Program-made: the position numbers and the translations under genes
Notes under the pieces: model-generated
Databases searched by the model: none
Seen by the model: only the letters and a program-made list of their open reading frames with translations
What the model was told of the DNA's origin: nothing
Shown: positions 30,516-38,908 of the stretch, piece after piece
Layout of the letters: each line of letters opens with the position of its first letter
Position numbering within the stretch: the stretch's first letter is position 1
Assembly: GCA_023423405.1 (NCBI GenBank)
Contig: JAFAFR010000014.1
Location: 124,001 to 188,000, forward strand
DNA length: 64,000 nt
Source of the DNA: Bacteroidota bacterium
Lineage (GTDB): Bacteria; Bacteroidota; Bacteroidia; Chitinophagales; Chitinophagaceae
Reading direction: 5' to 3'

Positions 30516-32039
30516 GGCGCCGGCGGCCCGGTTGGCATTTTCAATCAGCGCACGCACGGCTTCCACTTTCAGGTCGCGGTTCTGGATCAGGCTTTCCCGC
30601 GTGGTTTTAACTTCCAGGTCGGGCAATACGCCTCTTCCGTCTTTCACCCGGTTTTTATCAATGACCAGCCTGAATTTGGGCAAACGGAAGCGGACGCCGG
30701 TTTCCGGCAGGGTTACGTTGGGAATGAACCAGGCGGTATTGCCATAAGCCGCGCCACCGGTTTCTTCCCCGATCAGGAGCGCCCTGGGTTGCCCCTTCAT
30801 GGCATTGGCAAAAAGTGCCGCGGCCGAAAACGAATTGGGACCGGTAAGCACATACACATTGCCGTTATAGTGGTCTTTTTTCCGGGGTTTGAAACGATGC
30901 CTTTCAAAATAACCGAAATGGTATTTGCCATCGGCCTCCCTGTGCGTGATCAGGGAGAGAAAGGGCGCCGAAAAAGCGCGGTACTGGATGTATTTGCCGT
31001 AGCGGCTTTTCCGCGATATGGCATAGAGTGAATCGGCCAGCTTAAAGCGGTCGTTTGCAATGAACCGCGTGAGAAAAGTGGAATGGTTCACGTTGCCGCC
31101 GCCATTGCTGCGGATGTCGATGACCAGGTGTTTTGTTTTGGCCATTCGCAGCTCCCGGAAACTGTTCTTAAAAAAGCTGTGGAGGCCATACCCGTTGTTG
31201 AAAGTGTTCACCGTCATATAGGCGGTGGACAGCGCGGTATCGATCTGCAGGTTGCGGGCATTGAAACGCTTTTCTTCTATTTTGTCGCGCCGCTTTAGTT
31301 TTTCCTTTAGCTGCGGCACCACCGGTTTTCGCGTGGTGTCTTTTTTACGGGGCTCCTGCAGGCGGAAAGAGAGCGTTTGCTCCTTACCGGTAGTGTCGAT
31401 GTAACCCAGTGAGTAATTGTTCTGCAGCCCGTTCACCAGCCGGATCCAGGCGCCGAAGGCGCCGCGGTTGCTGAGCGCCTGCCGCAGGTAGGAGTCGTTG
31501 TAGCCGTCGTTGGGAATAAAGCGGCTAAGGCTGTCCGTTAGCTTGTTGATGGGCATGCCATTCAGGGAGGTAAGAATGGTTCCGCGTGGCACTACTTCGT
31601 TGCCGCGCTGGATGGTATTGCTAAGCAGTATGGTGTCGTTCTCCAGGATTTTGATGGATACGGGAAAATAGCTGAGGTTGGCGGTATCGAGGTAATGCAG
31701 GTAGGATTTGGAAAACCGCGTACTGGTATGACCGCAGTGTATTTTTGCCATCACATAAGCCAGGAGGGTGCGGAACTCGCGCTGGTCCATAGAATCCTTG
31801 ATGCGGCTGTAACCCCAGTCGAAATAATACTTCATGCTGTCGGCCGGCGTGTACCAGCTTACGCTGGGGTGGGATTCTTCCAGGATGTTCCGGAAAATGG
31901 TGTAATCGCGCTGTAGTTTATCGGCGGGATATTTGGCTGCAGGATCAAAGGTTTTTCGGTTACTCACGCATCCGGAAAGCAGTGCCGCCAGCAGCAGGAA
32001 AAGAAAAACAGGTGTTGCGGGTAACTGTTTCAGATGCAT
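30486..32039 (-). CDS. S41-family peptidase, predicted lipoprotein
   Basis: C-terminal-processing-type serine protease of 517 aa. A lipobox (LLAALLSGC) follows a hydrophobic signal, so it should be lipid-anchored in the envelope. A PDZ-like stretch (about 165-200, GTILTSLNGMPINKL) precedes the protease core with DIRSNGGGNVNHS, the nucleophile in GPNSFSAAALFANAM, and GEETGGAAYGN. The ATG at 32039 gives a clean signal peptide; an upstream ATG at 32075 would overlap thiL. It ends inside the convergent nagA coding region by 30 bp. Substrate unknown. Confidence 0.88.
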   Translation of the reverse strand: MHLKQLPATPVFLFLLLAALLSGCVSNRKTFDPAAKYPADKLQRDYTIFRNILEESHPSVSWYTPADSMKYYFDWGYSRIKDSMDQREFRTLLAYVMAKIHCGHTSTRFSKSYLHYLDTANLSYFPVSIKILENDTILLSNTIQRGNEVVPRGTILTSLNGMPINKLTDSLSRFIPNDGYNDSYLRQALSNRGAFGAWIRLVNGLQNNYSLGYIDTTGKEQTLSFRLQEPRKKDTTRKPVVPQLKEKLKRRDKIEEKRFNARNLQIDTALSTAYMTVNTFNNGYGLHSFFKNSFRELRMAKTKHLVIDIRSNGGGNVNHSTFLTRFIANDRFKLADSLYAISRKSRYGKYIQYRAFSAPFLSLITHREADGKYHFGYFERHRFKPRKKDHYNGNVYVLTGPNSFSAAALFANAMKGQPRALLIGEETGGAAYGNTAWFIPNVTLPETGVRFRLPKFRLVIDKNRVKDGRGVLPDLEVKTTRESLIQNRDLKVEAVRALIENANRAAGASVQHQAGLP

Positions 32040-32055
32040 CTGGTAAAGATAAGCC

Positions 32056-33090
32056 CTACTGCTCTTTAAATGCATTCCAGCCCTGCGCGGTAAGCCGGAA
32101 ACTGTTGCCTCCTTTTGTTTGGATATGGTATCCCTTTTCCGGCTCTGTCATGTAACCGATTACGCTGATCTGTTCGTTCAGCACCAGTTTATCGTATTCC
32201 TGTTGCGGGATGGTGAAAAGCAACTCATAGTCCTCTCCACCGCTGAGGGCACAGGCAGTTGGATCGAGCCCGAATTTGAAAGCAGCCTGGCGGGCGTCTT
32301 CGTGAACGGGGATCTTTTCTTCATAGATCACGCAGCCCAGTTCGCTTTGTGTGCCGATGTGCAGCAACTCGGAACTGAGCCCGTCGGAAATATCCATCAT
32401 AGCGGTAGGCAGGATGTTTTGGTCGCCCAGGAACTGGACAATATCTTTCCGGGCCTCGGGCTTGAGCAGCCGGCCCACCACATATTGTTCGTTTTCGAGA
32501 TCGGGCTGTACACCCGGGTTTTCCAGGAAGATCTTTTTTTCCCTTTCGAGCAGGGTGAGTCCCAGGAAGGCTGCCCCCAGGTCGCCGCTGACGCAGATCA
32601 GGTCTCCCTTTTGCGCCGTACTGCGGCGTACAAATTTTCCGGGCGCCACTTCCCCCAGTGCGGTAACACTGATGACAAAGCCCAGTTTGGAGGTGCAGGT
32701 ATCGCCGCCAACAAGATCCACACCATAGGCATCACAAGCGGCGTATACGCCTTCATAAAATTCATCAAGCGCTTCCACGCTGAACTTGTTACTAACGGCA
32801 ATGTTCAGGGTAATTTGTGCAGGCGTGGCGTTCATCGCATAGATATCGCTGAGGTTCACCACCACCGATTTATAACCGAGGTGTTTGAGCGGGGTGTACA
32901 TGAGATCAAAATGTACGCCTTCCACCAGCATATCGGTACTCACCACGGTTTGTTTGCCGAAGTGGTCGATCACGGCGCCATCGTCGCCCACACCCACTAT
33001 TGAAGAGGCGTTCTGGAACTCGATGTTGGCGGTGAGGTGTTTGATGAGCCCGAACTCACCCAGTTCTGCAATTTCTGTTCTGCTGGCCAT
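32056..33090 (-). CDS. thiL: Thiamine-monophosphate kinase
   Basis: PurM-fold kinase of 344 aa that makes thiamine diphosphate from thiamine monophosphate. Motifs: GEFGLIKHL at the N-terminus, VGVGDDGAVI, STDMLVEGVHFDL, the magnesium ligands around NLSDIYAMNATP, GGDTCTS, MDISDGLSSEL and ALSGGEDYELLFT. The start is ATG 33090, 2 bp after the IMPase stop, implying coupling; a longer frame to 33129 overlaps that gene. No TPP riboswitch-like sequence was noticed here. Confidence 0.94.
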   Translation of the reverse strand: MASRTEIAELGEFGLIKHLTANIEFQNASSIVGVGDDGAVIDHFGKQTVVSTDMLVEGVHFDLMYTPLKHLGYKSVVVNLSDIYAMNATPAQITLNIAVSNKFSVEALDEFYEGVYAACDAYGVDLVGGDTCTSKLGFVISVTALGEVAPGKFVRRSTAQKGDLICVSGDLGAAFLGLTLLEREKKIFLENPGVQPDLENEQYVVGRLLKPEARKDIVQFLGDQNILPTAMMDISDGLSSELLHIGTQSELGCVIYEEKIPVHEDARQAAFKFGLDPTACALSGGEDYELLFTIPQQEYDKLVLNEQISVIGYMTEPEKGYHIQTKGGNSFRLTAQGWNAFKEQ

Positions 33091-33092
33091 GG

Positions 33093-33884
33093 TCAATTGG
33101 TTGGTTGGGGAATATTGCCTGCGAGCCATTGCAGCATTTCGTCGTGGATATGCCCGTTGCTCGCCAGTAAATGTGGTTGATAGGGACTGTAATAGGCTCC
33201 GCTGAAATCGGTCACTTTTCCGCCGGCTTCTTCTACCACCAGGAAACCCGCCGCGCTGTCCCAGGGCTGGAGCTTGTGTTCATAAAAACCATCGAAGCGG
33301 CCACAGGCCACCCAGCAAAGATCGATGGCTGCGGAGCCCAGGCGCCGCACCGGCACGCCCCTGCGGATAAAACGGTCGAAGCATTCCAGCGGTCCGTTGG
33401 GTGTATCGAGGTAAGTGTAAGGAAAACCGGTGACGAGGCAACTGCTCGAAACATCGTCTTTTTCGCTCACGCGGATGGGCCTGTCGTTGAGAAAAGCGCC
33501 GCCGTCTTTTTCTGCAAAAAAGAACTCGTTCATATTGGGATTGAAAACGGCGCCCAGTATCATTTTGCCGGCTTTTTCCACGCCAATGCTCACGCAGCAA
33601 AGCGGCAGGCCATGCGCAAAATTCACGGTACCGTCAATAGGGTCGATGATCCATTTTATATCGGAACCCGTGATGTGCTCCCCGCTTTCTTCGGTAAGGA
33701 GATAGTGATCGGGAAAGCGTTCCCTGATAACGGCGATGATGGCTTTTTCGGAAGCATGGTCGGCTTCCGTCACCAGGTTGTTCATTCCTTCCTTATTGGA
33801 GACGACCAGGTCCTTCCGGTTAAAATATTTCTCCAGCTCGGCTGCACCCGCCCTGGCTGCAAGGACCAGCGTTTCTTTCATCAT
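33093..33884 (-). CDS. Inositol monophosphatase-family phosphatase
   Basis: Lithium-sensitive type Mg-dependent phosphatase of 263 aa (SuhB/IMPase/CysQ superfamily). Signatures are the Glu pair in LLTEESGEH, WIIDPIDGTVNFAHGLP and the C-terminal PWDSAAGFLVVEEAGG. The DGTVNFAHG motif fits IMPase/SuhB better than the 3'-phosphoadenosine phosphatase branch. A perfect -7 box (TAGCTTTG) ends 4 nt before the first ATG, so the mRNA may be leaderless. thiL follows with a 2-bp gap. Confidence 0.9.
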   Translation of the reverse strand: MMKETLVLAARAGAAELEKYFNRKDLVVSNKEGMNNLVTEADHASEKAIIAVIRERFPDHYLLTEESGEHITGSDIKWIIDPIDGTVNFAHGLPLCCVSIGVEKAGKMILGAVFNPNMNEFFFAEKDGGAFLNDRPIRVSEKDDVSSSCLVTGFPYTYLDTPNGPLECFDRFIRRGVPVRRLGSAAIDLCWVACGRFDGFYEHKLQPWDSAAGFLVVEEAGGKVTDFSGAYYSPYQPHLLASNGHIHDEMLQWLAGNIPQPTN

Positions 33885-33888
33885 CCCG

Positions 33889-33896
33889 CAAAGCTA
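33889..33896 (-). promoter_or_regulatory. -7 element of the IMPase-thiL-S41 operon
   Basis: Reads TAGCTTTG on the minus strand, an exact TAnnTTTG match, followed by CGGG and the ATG. No convincing -33 element was seen, because that position is inside the divergent gene. Confidence 0.55.
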
Positions 33897-33898
33897 CA

Positions 33899-33906
33899 TA
33901 AATTCG
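33899..33906 (+). promoter_or_regulatory. -7-like element of the glycosyltransferase gene
   Basis: TAAATTCG fits the TAnnTTCG variant and ends 4 nt before the ATG at 33911. It lies 2 bp from the opposing IMPase -7 box. Confidence 0.45.
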
Positions 33907-33910
33907 CTGC

Positions 33911-35035
33911 ATGCGCCTGTCGGTCATTATTGTTAACTACAATGTAACGCCCTTCCTGGAACAATGCATTTTGTCCGTTCAGGCGGCCGCGGCCGGTATG
34001 GATATGGAGGTCATTGTGGTGGACAATGCTTCCGCCGATCTTCCTCCAACGTATATCCCTACCCGATTTCCGTTTATCCGGTATATCCGCAACGAAGAAA
34101 ACCTGGGTTATAGTCGCGCCAATAACCAGGGACTGGCGCTGGCAACGGGCGACCTGCTCTTGCTGCTGAACCCCGATACGCTGGTGCCTGCGGGAGCGTT
34201 CGAAACGGTGCGCGATTTCTTCAACACTCACCCCCAGGCGGGCGCCCTGGGAATGGCCATGTACGATGGCTGTGGCGCTTTTTTACCAGAATCCAAGCGG
34301 GGCCTGCCCGATCCCTGGACCGCATTTTATAAACTGGCCGGCCTGGCGCGCCTCTTCCCCCGTCACCCGCGTTTTGCCCGTTATTACCTGGGACACCTGC
34401 CAGCCAGCGAGGTGCAGGAAGTGGAAGTGCTGGCGGGCGCTTTCCTGGCACTTACCCGCACGGCCTTTGAAAAAACGGGCGGGCTCGATGAACGGTTTTT
34501 CATGTATGGAGAAGACATCGATTTCAGTCACCGCATACGGCTGGCGGGTTTCCGGAATTATTACCTGCCGGAACCGGGTATCCTGCATTTCAAAGGAGAA
34601 AGTGCAGCGCGCACCACCGGCAGCCGCCAGCATTTTTATGAGGCCATGGTAATTTTTGCGGAAAAATATTTCCCGTCGCGCGCCTGGCTCACCCGCCTGC
34701 TGCTCCGGCCCCTGATCCGCAAATGGAAAAACAGGGCGGTAGCCGCCGAAACGCCCGCCCCGGCACCCATTCTTCATTTCCGCGCAACCGGCGACCTGGC
34801 TTTTCTACCGCAACTGCTCCTCCGCCTGCCTCCCCAGTGGCAGTACCGGGCAACCGGCGAAGTCCAGCGGATCATTTGCATCTGGGCCCCGCCCTATAAC
34901 TGGCGGTTGCCAAAACCGGAAGGAGAAAACCACCTGCCCGTCTATTTTTTTATACCCGGCGCCAACTACCTGGTGGGCGGATCCTGCCACTCGACAGCGG
35001 GTGAATCCATTCCATTAAAAAAGAACCCTGGCTAA
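33911..35035 (+). CDS. Family 2 glycosyltransferase with extra C-terminal region
   Basis: GT-A fold glycosyltransferase of 374 aa resembling rhamnosyltransferases. The N-terminus MRLSVIIVNYNV, the VVDNASADLPP strand, LLNPDTLVP (DxD-equivalent NPD), FLALTRTAFEKTGGLDERFFMYGEDIDF in pieces, and HRIRLAG define it. Residues from about 275 to 374, after the usual helical end, contain LHFRATGDLAFLPQ and end VGGSCHSTAGES; I do not recognise this part. No membrane segment is evident. Probably acts in surface polysaccharide or glycolipid synthesis. A GH3 enzyme follows with its own promoter. Confidence 0.87.
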   Translation: MRLSVIIVNYNVTPFLEQCILSVQAAAAGMDMEVIVVDNASADLPPTYIPTRFPFIRYIRNEENLGYSRANNQGLALATGDLLLLLNPDTLVPAGAFETVRDFFNTHPQAGALGMAMYDGCGAFLPESKRGLPDPWTAFYKLAGLARLFPRHPRFARYYLGHLPASEVQEVEVLAGAFLALTRTAFEKTGGLDERFFMYGEDIDFSHRIRLAGFRNYYLPEPGILHFKGESAARTTGSRQHFYEAMVIFAEKYFPSRAWLTRLLLRPLIRKWKNRAVAAETPAPAPILHFRATGDLAFLPQLLLRLPPQWQYRATGEVQRIICIWAPPYNWRLPKPEGENHLPVYFFIPGANYLVGGSCHSTAGESIPLKKNPG

Positions 35036-35044
35036 GCGGCAGAG

Positions 35045-35076
35045 TTGTAATATTGACAGGCTATTGAGTATTTTTG
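35045..35076 (+). promoter_or_regulatory. Promoter of the GH3 gene
   Basis: TTG (35045-35047), a 21-nt spacer and TATTTTTG (35069-35076) agree with the Bacteroidota -33/-7 arrangement. The ATG at 35105 lies 28 nt after the -7 box. Confidence 0.6.
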
Positions 35077-35104
35077 CCATTCACCCAAGCACACACACCG
35101 AAGC

Positions 35105-36628
35105 ATGGCGCTGATCGAGATCACCATTCCAAAAACGATTGCAAGAGCATTGCGCCTGCCGGTCAGTTCACCGCGCCGGCAGCAACTGAAAGTGCTTAAG
35201 AAACTGCTGAAAAAAGCGCGCTTCACCGAATTCGGGCAACGGTATCGTTTCGACGAAATTCTGCTGGGAAAACACCTGGGAAAAAAATTCCAGCAGCAGG
35301 TGCCCACCTTCAATTACAATTCCATTTATAAGGACTGGTGGCATAAAACCCTCGAAGGCAAGCCGGATATTTGCTGGCCGGGCAAAATCAAGTATTACGC
35401 GCTTTCATCCGGCACCTCTGAATCGGCCTCCAAATACATTCCCATTACGGAAGACCTGTTAAAAGGCAACCGGGTTGTGATGATCAAGCAACTGCTTTCC
35501 CTCCGGCACTACGATGGTATTCCCTACAGCAATATCGGCAAGGGCTGGCTCATGCTCGGCGGCAGCACGCAATTGCAGAAAGGACAGGGTTATTATGCCG
35601 GCGACCTGAGCGGCATCACTGCAAAAAAAGTTCCCTTCTGGTTTACGCCCTTCTACAAACCGGGCAAAAAGATCGCCAAGATGACCGACTGGAACGACAA
35701 GCTTGAAGAGATCGTGGAGCAGGCGCCCAACTGGGACATCAGCTTCGTGGTAGGCGTCCCGGCCTGGATTCAGATGTGCATGGAAAAGATTATTGAACGG
35801 TATAAGCTGCGCACCATCCACGATATCTGGCCCCATCTTTCGTTTTTTGTACACGGCGGCGTTTCTTTCGAACCCTATAAAAAAGGATTCGAAAAACTAC
35901 TGGCCAAACCGCTTACCTATATCGAAACCTACCTGGCATCGGAAGGGTTTATTGCATACCAGGACCGCCAGTATGCACGTGGCATGAAGCTTTCCATCAA
36001 CGACCATATCTTTTTTGAATTTGTTCCGTTCGATGATGAGAATTTTGATTCGGAAGGAAATATGGTGGCCAATCCGCGCGCCTATATGATACACGAAGTG
36101 GAGGAGGGGCGTGATTATGCGATTTTGCTCAGCACATCCGCCGGTGCCTGGCGTTACCTGATAGGAGACACGGTTCGTTTTGCGGATGCAGCACGTTGCG
36201 AAATCATCATCACTGGTCGCACTAAACACTTCCTCAGCCTGGTAGGTGAGCACCTCAGCGTGGACAATATGAGCCGCGCCCTGCAGCTTGCATCCGAAGA
36301 AATAAACGCCTCCATTCCTGAGTTTACAGTAGCCGGCCTGCCCCATGGCAGCTTTTTTGCACACCAGTGGTTTGTGGCCAGCGACGACCATGTAGACGCC
36401 GAGCTCCTCTGCCGTAAAATAGACGAGCACCTGAAAGTGCTGAACGACGATTACGCAGTGGAAAGAGCAAGCGCCCTGAAGGAAATTACGCTCCGCGTGC
36501 TGCCGGAAAAGACCTTTATGGACTTCCTGGCATCGAAAGGAAAAGTGGGCGGGCAACATAAATTTCCGCGGGTGCTGAAGGGCGCCATGCTGGAAGACTG
36601 GCTTTCATTTATTAAATCACCTGCATGA
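35105..36628 (+). CDS. GH3 auxin-responsive-promoter family acyl-adenylating enzyme
   Basis: ANL-superfamily protein of 507 aa homologous to plant GH3 amidosynthetases, which adenylate a carboxylic acid and couple it to an amino acid. Adenylation motif 1 is ALSSGTSESASKYIP (about residues 99-113), motif 2 is YIETYLASEGFIAY, and motif 3 is WRYLIGDTVRFAD. Standalone GH3 proteins are frequent in Bacteroidota, but their substrates are unknown. The stop overlaps the GNAT start by 4 bp, hinting that acyl transfer or N-acylation is shared between the two products. Confidence 0.88.
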   Translation: MALIEITIPKTIARALRLPVSSPRRQQLKVLKKLLKKARFTEFGQRYRFDEILLGKHLGKKFQQQVPTFNYNSIYKDWWHKTLEGKPDICWPGKIKYYALSSGTSESASKYIPITEDLLKGNRVVMIKQLLSLRHYDGIPYSNIGKGWLMLGGSTQLQKGQGYYAGDLSGITAKKVPFWFTPFYKPGKKIAKMTDWNDKLEEIVEQAPNWDISFVVGVPAWIQMCMEKIIERYKLRTIHDIWPHLSFFVHGGVSFEPYKKGFEKLLAKPLTYIETYLASEGFIAYQDRQYARGMKLSINDHIFFEFVPFDDENFDSEGNMVANPRAYMIHEVEEGRDYAILLSTSAGAWRYLIGDTVRFADAARCEIIITGRTKHFLSLVGEHLSVDNMSRALQLASEEINASIPEFTVAGLPHGSFFAHQWFVASDDHVDAELLCRKIDEHLKVLNDDYAVERASALKEITLRVLPEKTFMDFLASKGKVGGQHKFPRVLKGAMLEDWLSFIKSPA

Positions 36629-37068
36629 CCAGCATAAGACCTGCGGGAAAAGAAGATGCGCCGGCCCTGGCCTATCTCTTCGACCAGTACCGCCAGTTTT
36701 ACGGCCAGCAATCCGACCCCGAAGGCGCTGCCGATTTTTTAAAAGCACGCCTGGAGGCAGGGGAGTCTGTCGTGTACCTGGCGCTGGAAGAGGGGGAGCT
36801 CTGCGGTTTCTGCCAGCTCTATCCGATTTTCAGTTCTGTATCCATGCGCCGCGCCTGGCTGCTGAACGACCTGTACGTACACGAATCTTTCCGGAAAAAA
36901 GGAATCGCCTCTAAATTGCTTGATGCTGTGGTGACCATGGCCGCAGAACAGAAAGCCCCATGGCTGCTGTTGCAAACAGGCGCCGCCAATACCGTTGCAC
37001 AGGCATTGTATGAGCAAAAGGGATGGGTGCGGGAATCGGACCTTTTCTACCGCTACGACATTGATTAG
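36625..37068 (+). CDS. GNAT-family N-acetyltransferase
   Basis: Acetyl-CoA-dependent acyltransferase of 147 aa. The fold is visible from SIRPAGKEDAPALAYLFDQYRQFY, the strand ELCGFCQLYPIFSS, LLNDLYVHESFRKKGIASKLL with the acetyl-CoA loop RKKGIA, and LQTGAANTVAQALYEQKGW. It starts within the GH3 stop codon (ATGA), so translation is coupled. Substrate unknown; the coupling suggests a small molecule or amino acid related to the GH3 product. The 3' end overlaps corA by 4 bp. Confidence 0.88.
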   Translation: MTSIRPAGKEDAPALAYLFDQYRQFYGQQSDPEGAADFLKARLEAGESVVYLALEEGELCGFCQLYPIFSSVSMRRAWLLNDLYVHESFRKKGIASKLLDAVVTMAAEQKAPWLLLQTGAANTVAQALYEQKGWVRESDLFYRYDID

Positions 37069-38195
37069 AACCAGCCCCTGCGCCGGAATACCCACAGCAT
37101 ATAAATGGGGATCAGCAGCATGAGTCCCACCGCGATGTAGAAGCCGGAATCGTTGTGGAGGTAGGGGATCTTGTCGAAGTTCATGCCGAAAATGCCGCCG
37201 ATAACCGTGGCGGGCGCCATCAGGCAGGTTACAATGGCCATTACCTTCATCACTTCATTCATGCGCAGGTTCACATTGTTGATGTAGAGGTCCTGCATGT
37301 TGATCATGATATCGCGGTAGTTCTCACTCAGGTCATAGGCCTGCATGATGTGGTCGTAGATGTCTTTAAAATATTTCGTGGTGCGGTCGTCGAGCAAATC
37401 GCTTTCGCTGCGGATGATGCCGTTGATGAGATCACGGACAGGAGCAATATTTCTCTTGAGGATGATCTGTTCTTTGCGCAGGGCGCTGATGCGGGCCAGT
37501 GCGCGGTTGTTGCTGTCGCGGATCACCTGTTCCTCCAGCGCTTCAATTCTTTCGCCCAGCTTTTCCATCACAATAAAATAATTGTCCACAATGAGGTCAA
37601 GCATGCTGTAACAGAGATAGTCGGCGCCCCGCTGCCTTATTTTGGAAGAAGTCATCTTCAGCCGGTCCCTTAAGGGATTGAATACATCCCGCGATGCATC
37701 TTCCTGGAAGCTGATCACAAAATCCTTTCCCAGTACAATGCTGATCTGTTCCTGCTCTACGGTGCCCAACTGTTCATTAAAATAGAGCATGTTCAGCAGG
37801 CAGAAGAGAACGCCTTCCACCTCATCCATTTTTGGCCGCTGGTTGATGCTCAGGATGTCTTCAATGAGCAGGGGGTGAACCATGTAGTGGTTGCAAACCG
37901 ATTCCACATCGGCTTTGCGCAGGCCGTCCACATTGATCCAACTGATGCGGTTGCTGGCGCGGAAGGGGAAACAGGGTTCCACGGCCCTGAATTCGTGCTC
38001 CTCCATATGGGTGGCGTCGTAATCGAACACATAGGCCTTCACTTCGCCGGCTTCTTCCCGAACCGGTGTTATGGTCGGGTTTACATGAAGGATCTCCTTG
38101 GTACGGCGGGTACCAAAAAGATTGTTGAGACCCAGGTAGCGGAGGTAGCGCTTGCCCTGGCGGGTGATCGTTTTATCGAGTGAGGTCCGGGCCAT
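37065..38195 (-). CDS. corA: CorA-type magnesium/cobalt transporter
   Basis: Pentameric Mg2+ channel subunit of 376 aa. A large cytosolic domain (1-310) leads to two C-terminal membrane helices; the first ends in the selectivity motif GMNF (IGGIFGMNFDKIP) and the second is VGLMLLIPIYMLWVF with a basic tail. The periplasmic loop sequence DKIPYLHNDSG differs from the classical MPEL but occurs in the TmCorA-like branch. Convergent with the GNAT gene, sharing 4 bp (TTAG). Confidence 0.92.
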   Translation of the reverse strand: MARTSLDKTITRQGKRYLRYLGLNNLFGTRRTKEILHVNPTITPVREEAGEVKAYVFDYDATHMEEHEFRAVEPCFPFRASNRISWINVDGLRKADVESVCNHYMVHPLLIEDILSINQRPKMDEVEGVLFCLLNMLYFNEQLGTVEQEQISIVLGKDFVISFQEDASRDVFNPLRDRLKMTSSKIRQRGADYLCYSMLDLIVDNYFIVMEKLGERIEALEEQVIRDSNNRALARISALRKEQIILKRNIAPVRDLINGIIRSESDLLDDRTTKYFKDIYDHIMQAYDLSENYRDIMINMQDLYINNVNLRMNEVMKVMAIVTCLMAPATVIGGIFGMNFDKIPYLHNDSGFYIAVGLMLLIPIYMLWVFRRRGWF

Positions 38196-38239
38196 GACCC
38201 TATGAAATTATTGAAATCTTGCCATGAGCGCGTAATCAT

Positions 38240-38247
38240 TATTTTTA
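38240..38247 (+). promoter_or_regulatory. -7-like element of the lysE-family gene
   Basis: TATTTTTA matches TAnnTTTG at 7 of 8 positions, 19 nt before the ATG at 38267. Confidence 0.35.
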
Positions 38248-38266
38248 TGCCCGTGGACGACAACCT

Positions 38267-38905
38267 ATGACCGAAGCATTATTGAAAGGACTGGCCCTCG
38301 GAAGCATTCTTGCCTTGTCGGTGGGACCTGTGATCTTTACCATCATCAAACAGAGCCTGAACAACGGGAAAGAAGGAGGGATGAGCTTTGTGGCAGGTGT
38401 GTGGGTAAGCGATATATTACTGGTGATATTGAGTAATGCCTTTTCGGAATGGGTCAGCGCACTGCTGGTTTACAAAAGAGCGATCGGCATCATCGGCAGT
38501 CTTTTCCTGGTGGGCATGGGCATTTATTATGTGTTCCTTAAGAAAGTGAAACTGGCTCCCGAGCAGGCGGCGGAGCTGCAACGCTTTCGCAAAAGAGATA
38601 TCGCCAAAATATTTTCATCGGGATTTCTCATCAATACCCTTAACCCAAGTGTTATTCTTTTCTGGCTCATCAATGCCACGGCATTTTCGGTTACCCACGG
38701 TCTGCGCGACAGGATCATTATCTTTACCACCTGCATTGGCGTAAACATACTGGCCGACGTGCTGAAAGTGCTGATGGCCGGAAAGCTGCGCAGGAAGCTC
38801 ACCCTTCACAACCTGACGGTGGTGAATAAGATATCCGGTATGATCCTGATCGGCTTTGGTTTTGCGCTGCTTTGGGGTGTGGCATTTTTATCTGATAAAG
38901 TCTGA
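38267..38905 (+). CDS. LysE/RhtB-family exporter
   Basis: Membrane protein of 212 aa with about six hydrophobic segments. The start LLKGLALGSILALSVGPVIFTIIKQSL carries the family motif GxxxxxxPGP-like GPV, and the middle has LINTLNPSVILFW, the conserved NP motif. Members export basic or hydrophobic amino acids; the substrate here cannot be deduced. A small secreted protein gene follows by 3 bp, suggesting an operon. Confidence 0.87.
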   Translation: MTEALLKGLALGSILALSVGPVIFTIIKQSLNNGKEGGMSFVAGVWVSDILLVILSNAFSEWVSALLVYKRAIGIIGSLFLVGMGIYYVFLKKVKLAPEQAAELQRFRKRDIAKIFSSGFLINTLNPSVILFWLINATAFSVTHGLRDRIIIFTTCIGVNILADVLKVLMAGKLRRKLTLHNLTVVNKISGMILIGFGFALLWGVAFLSDKV

Positions 38906-38908
38906 ATC

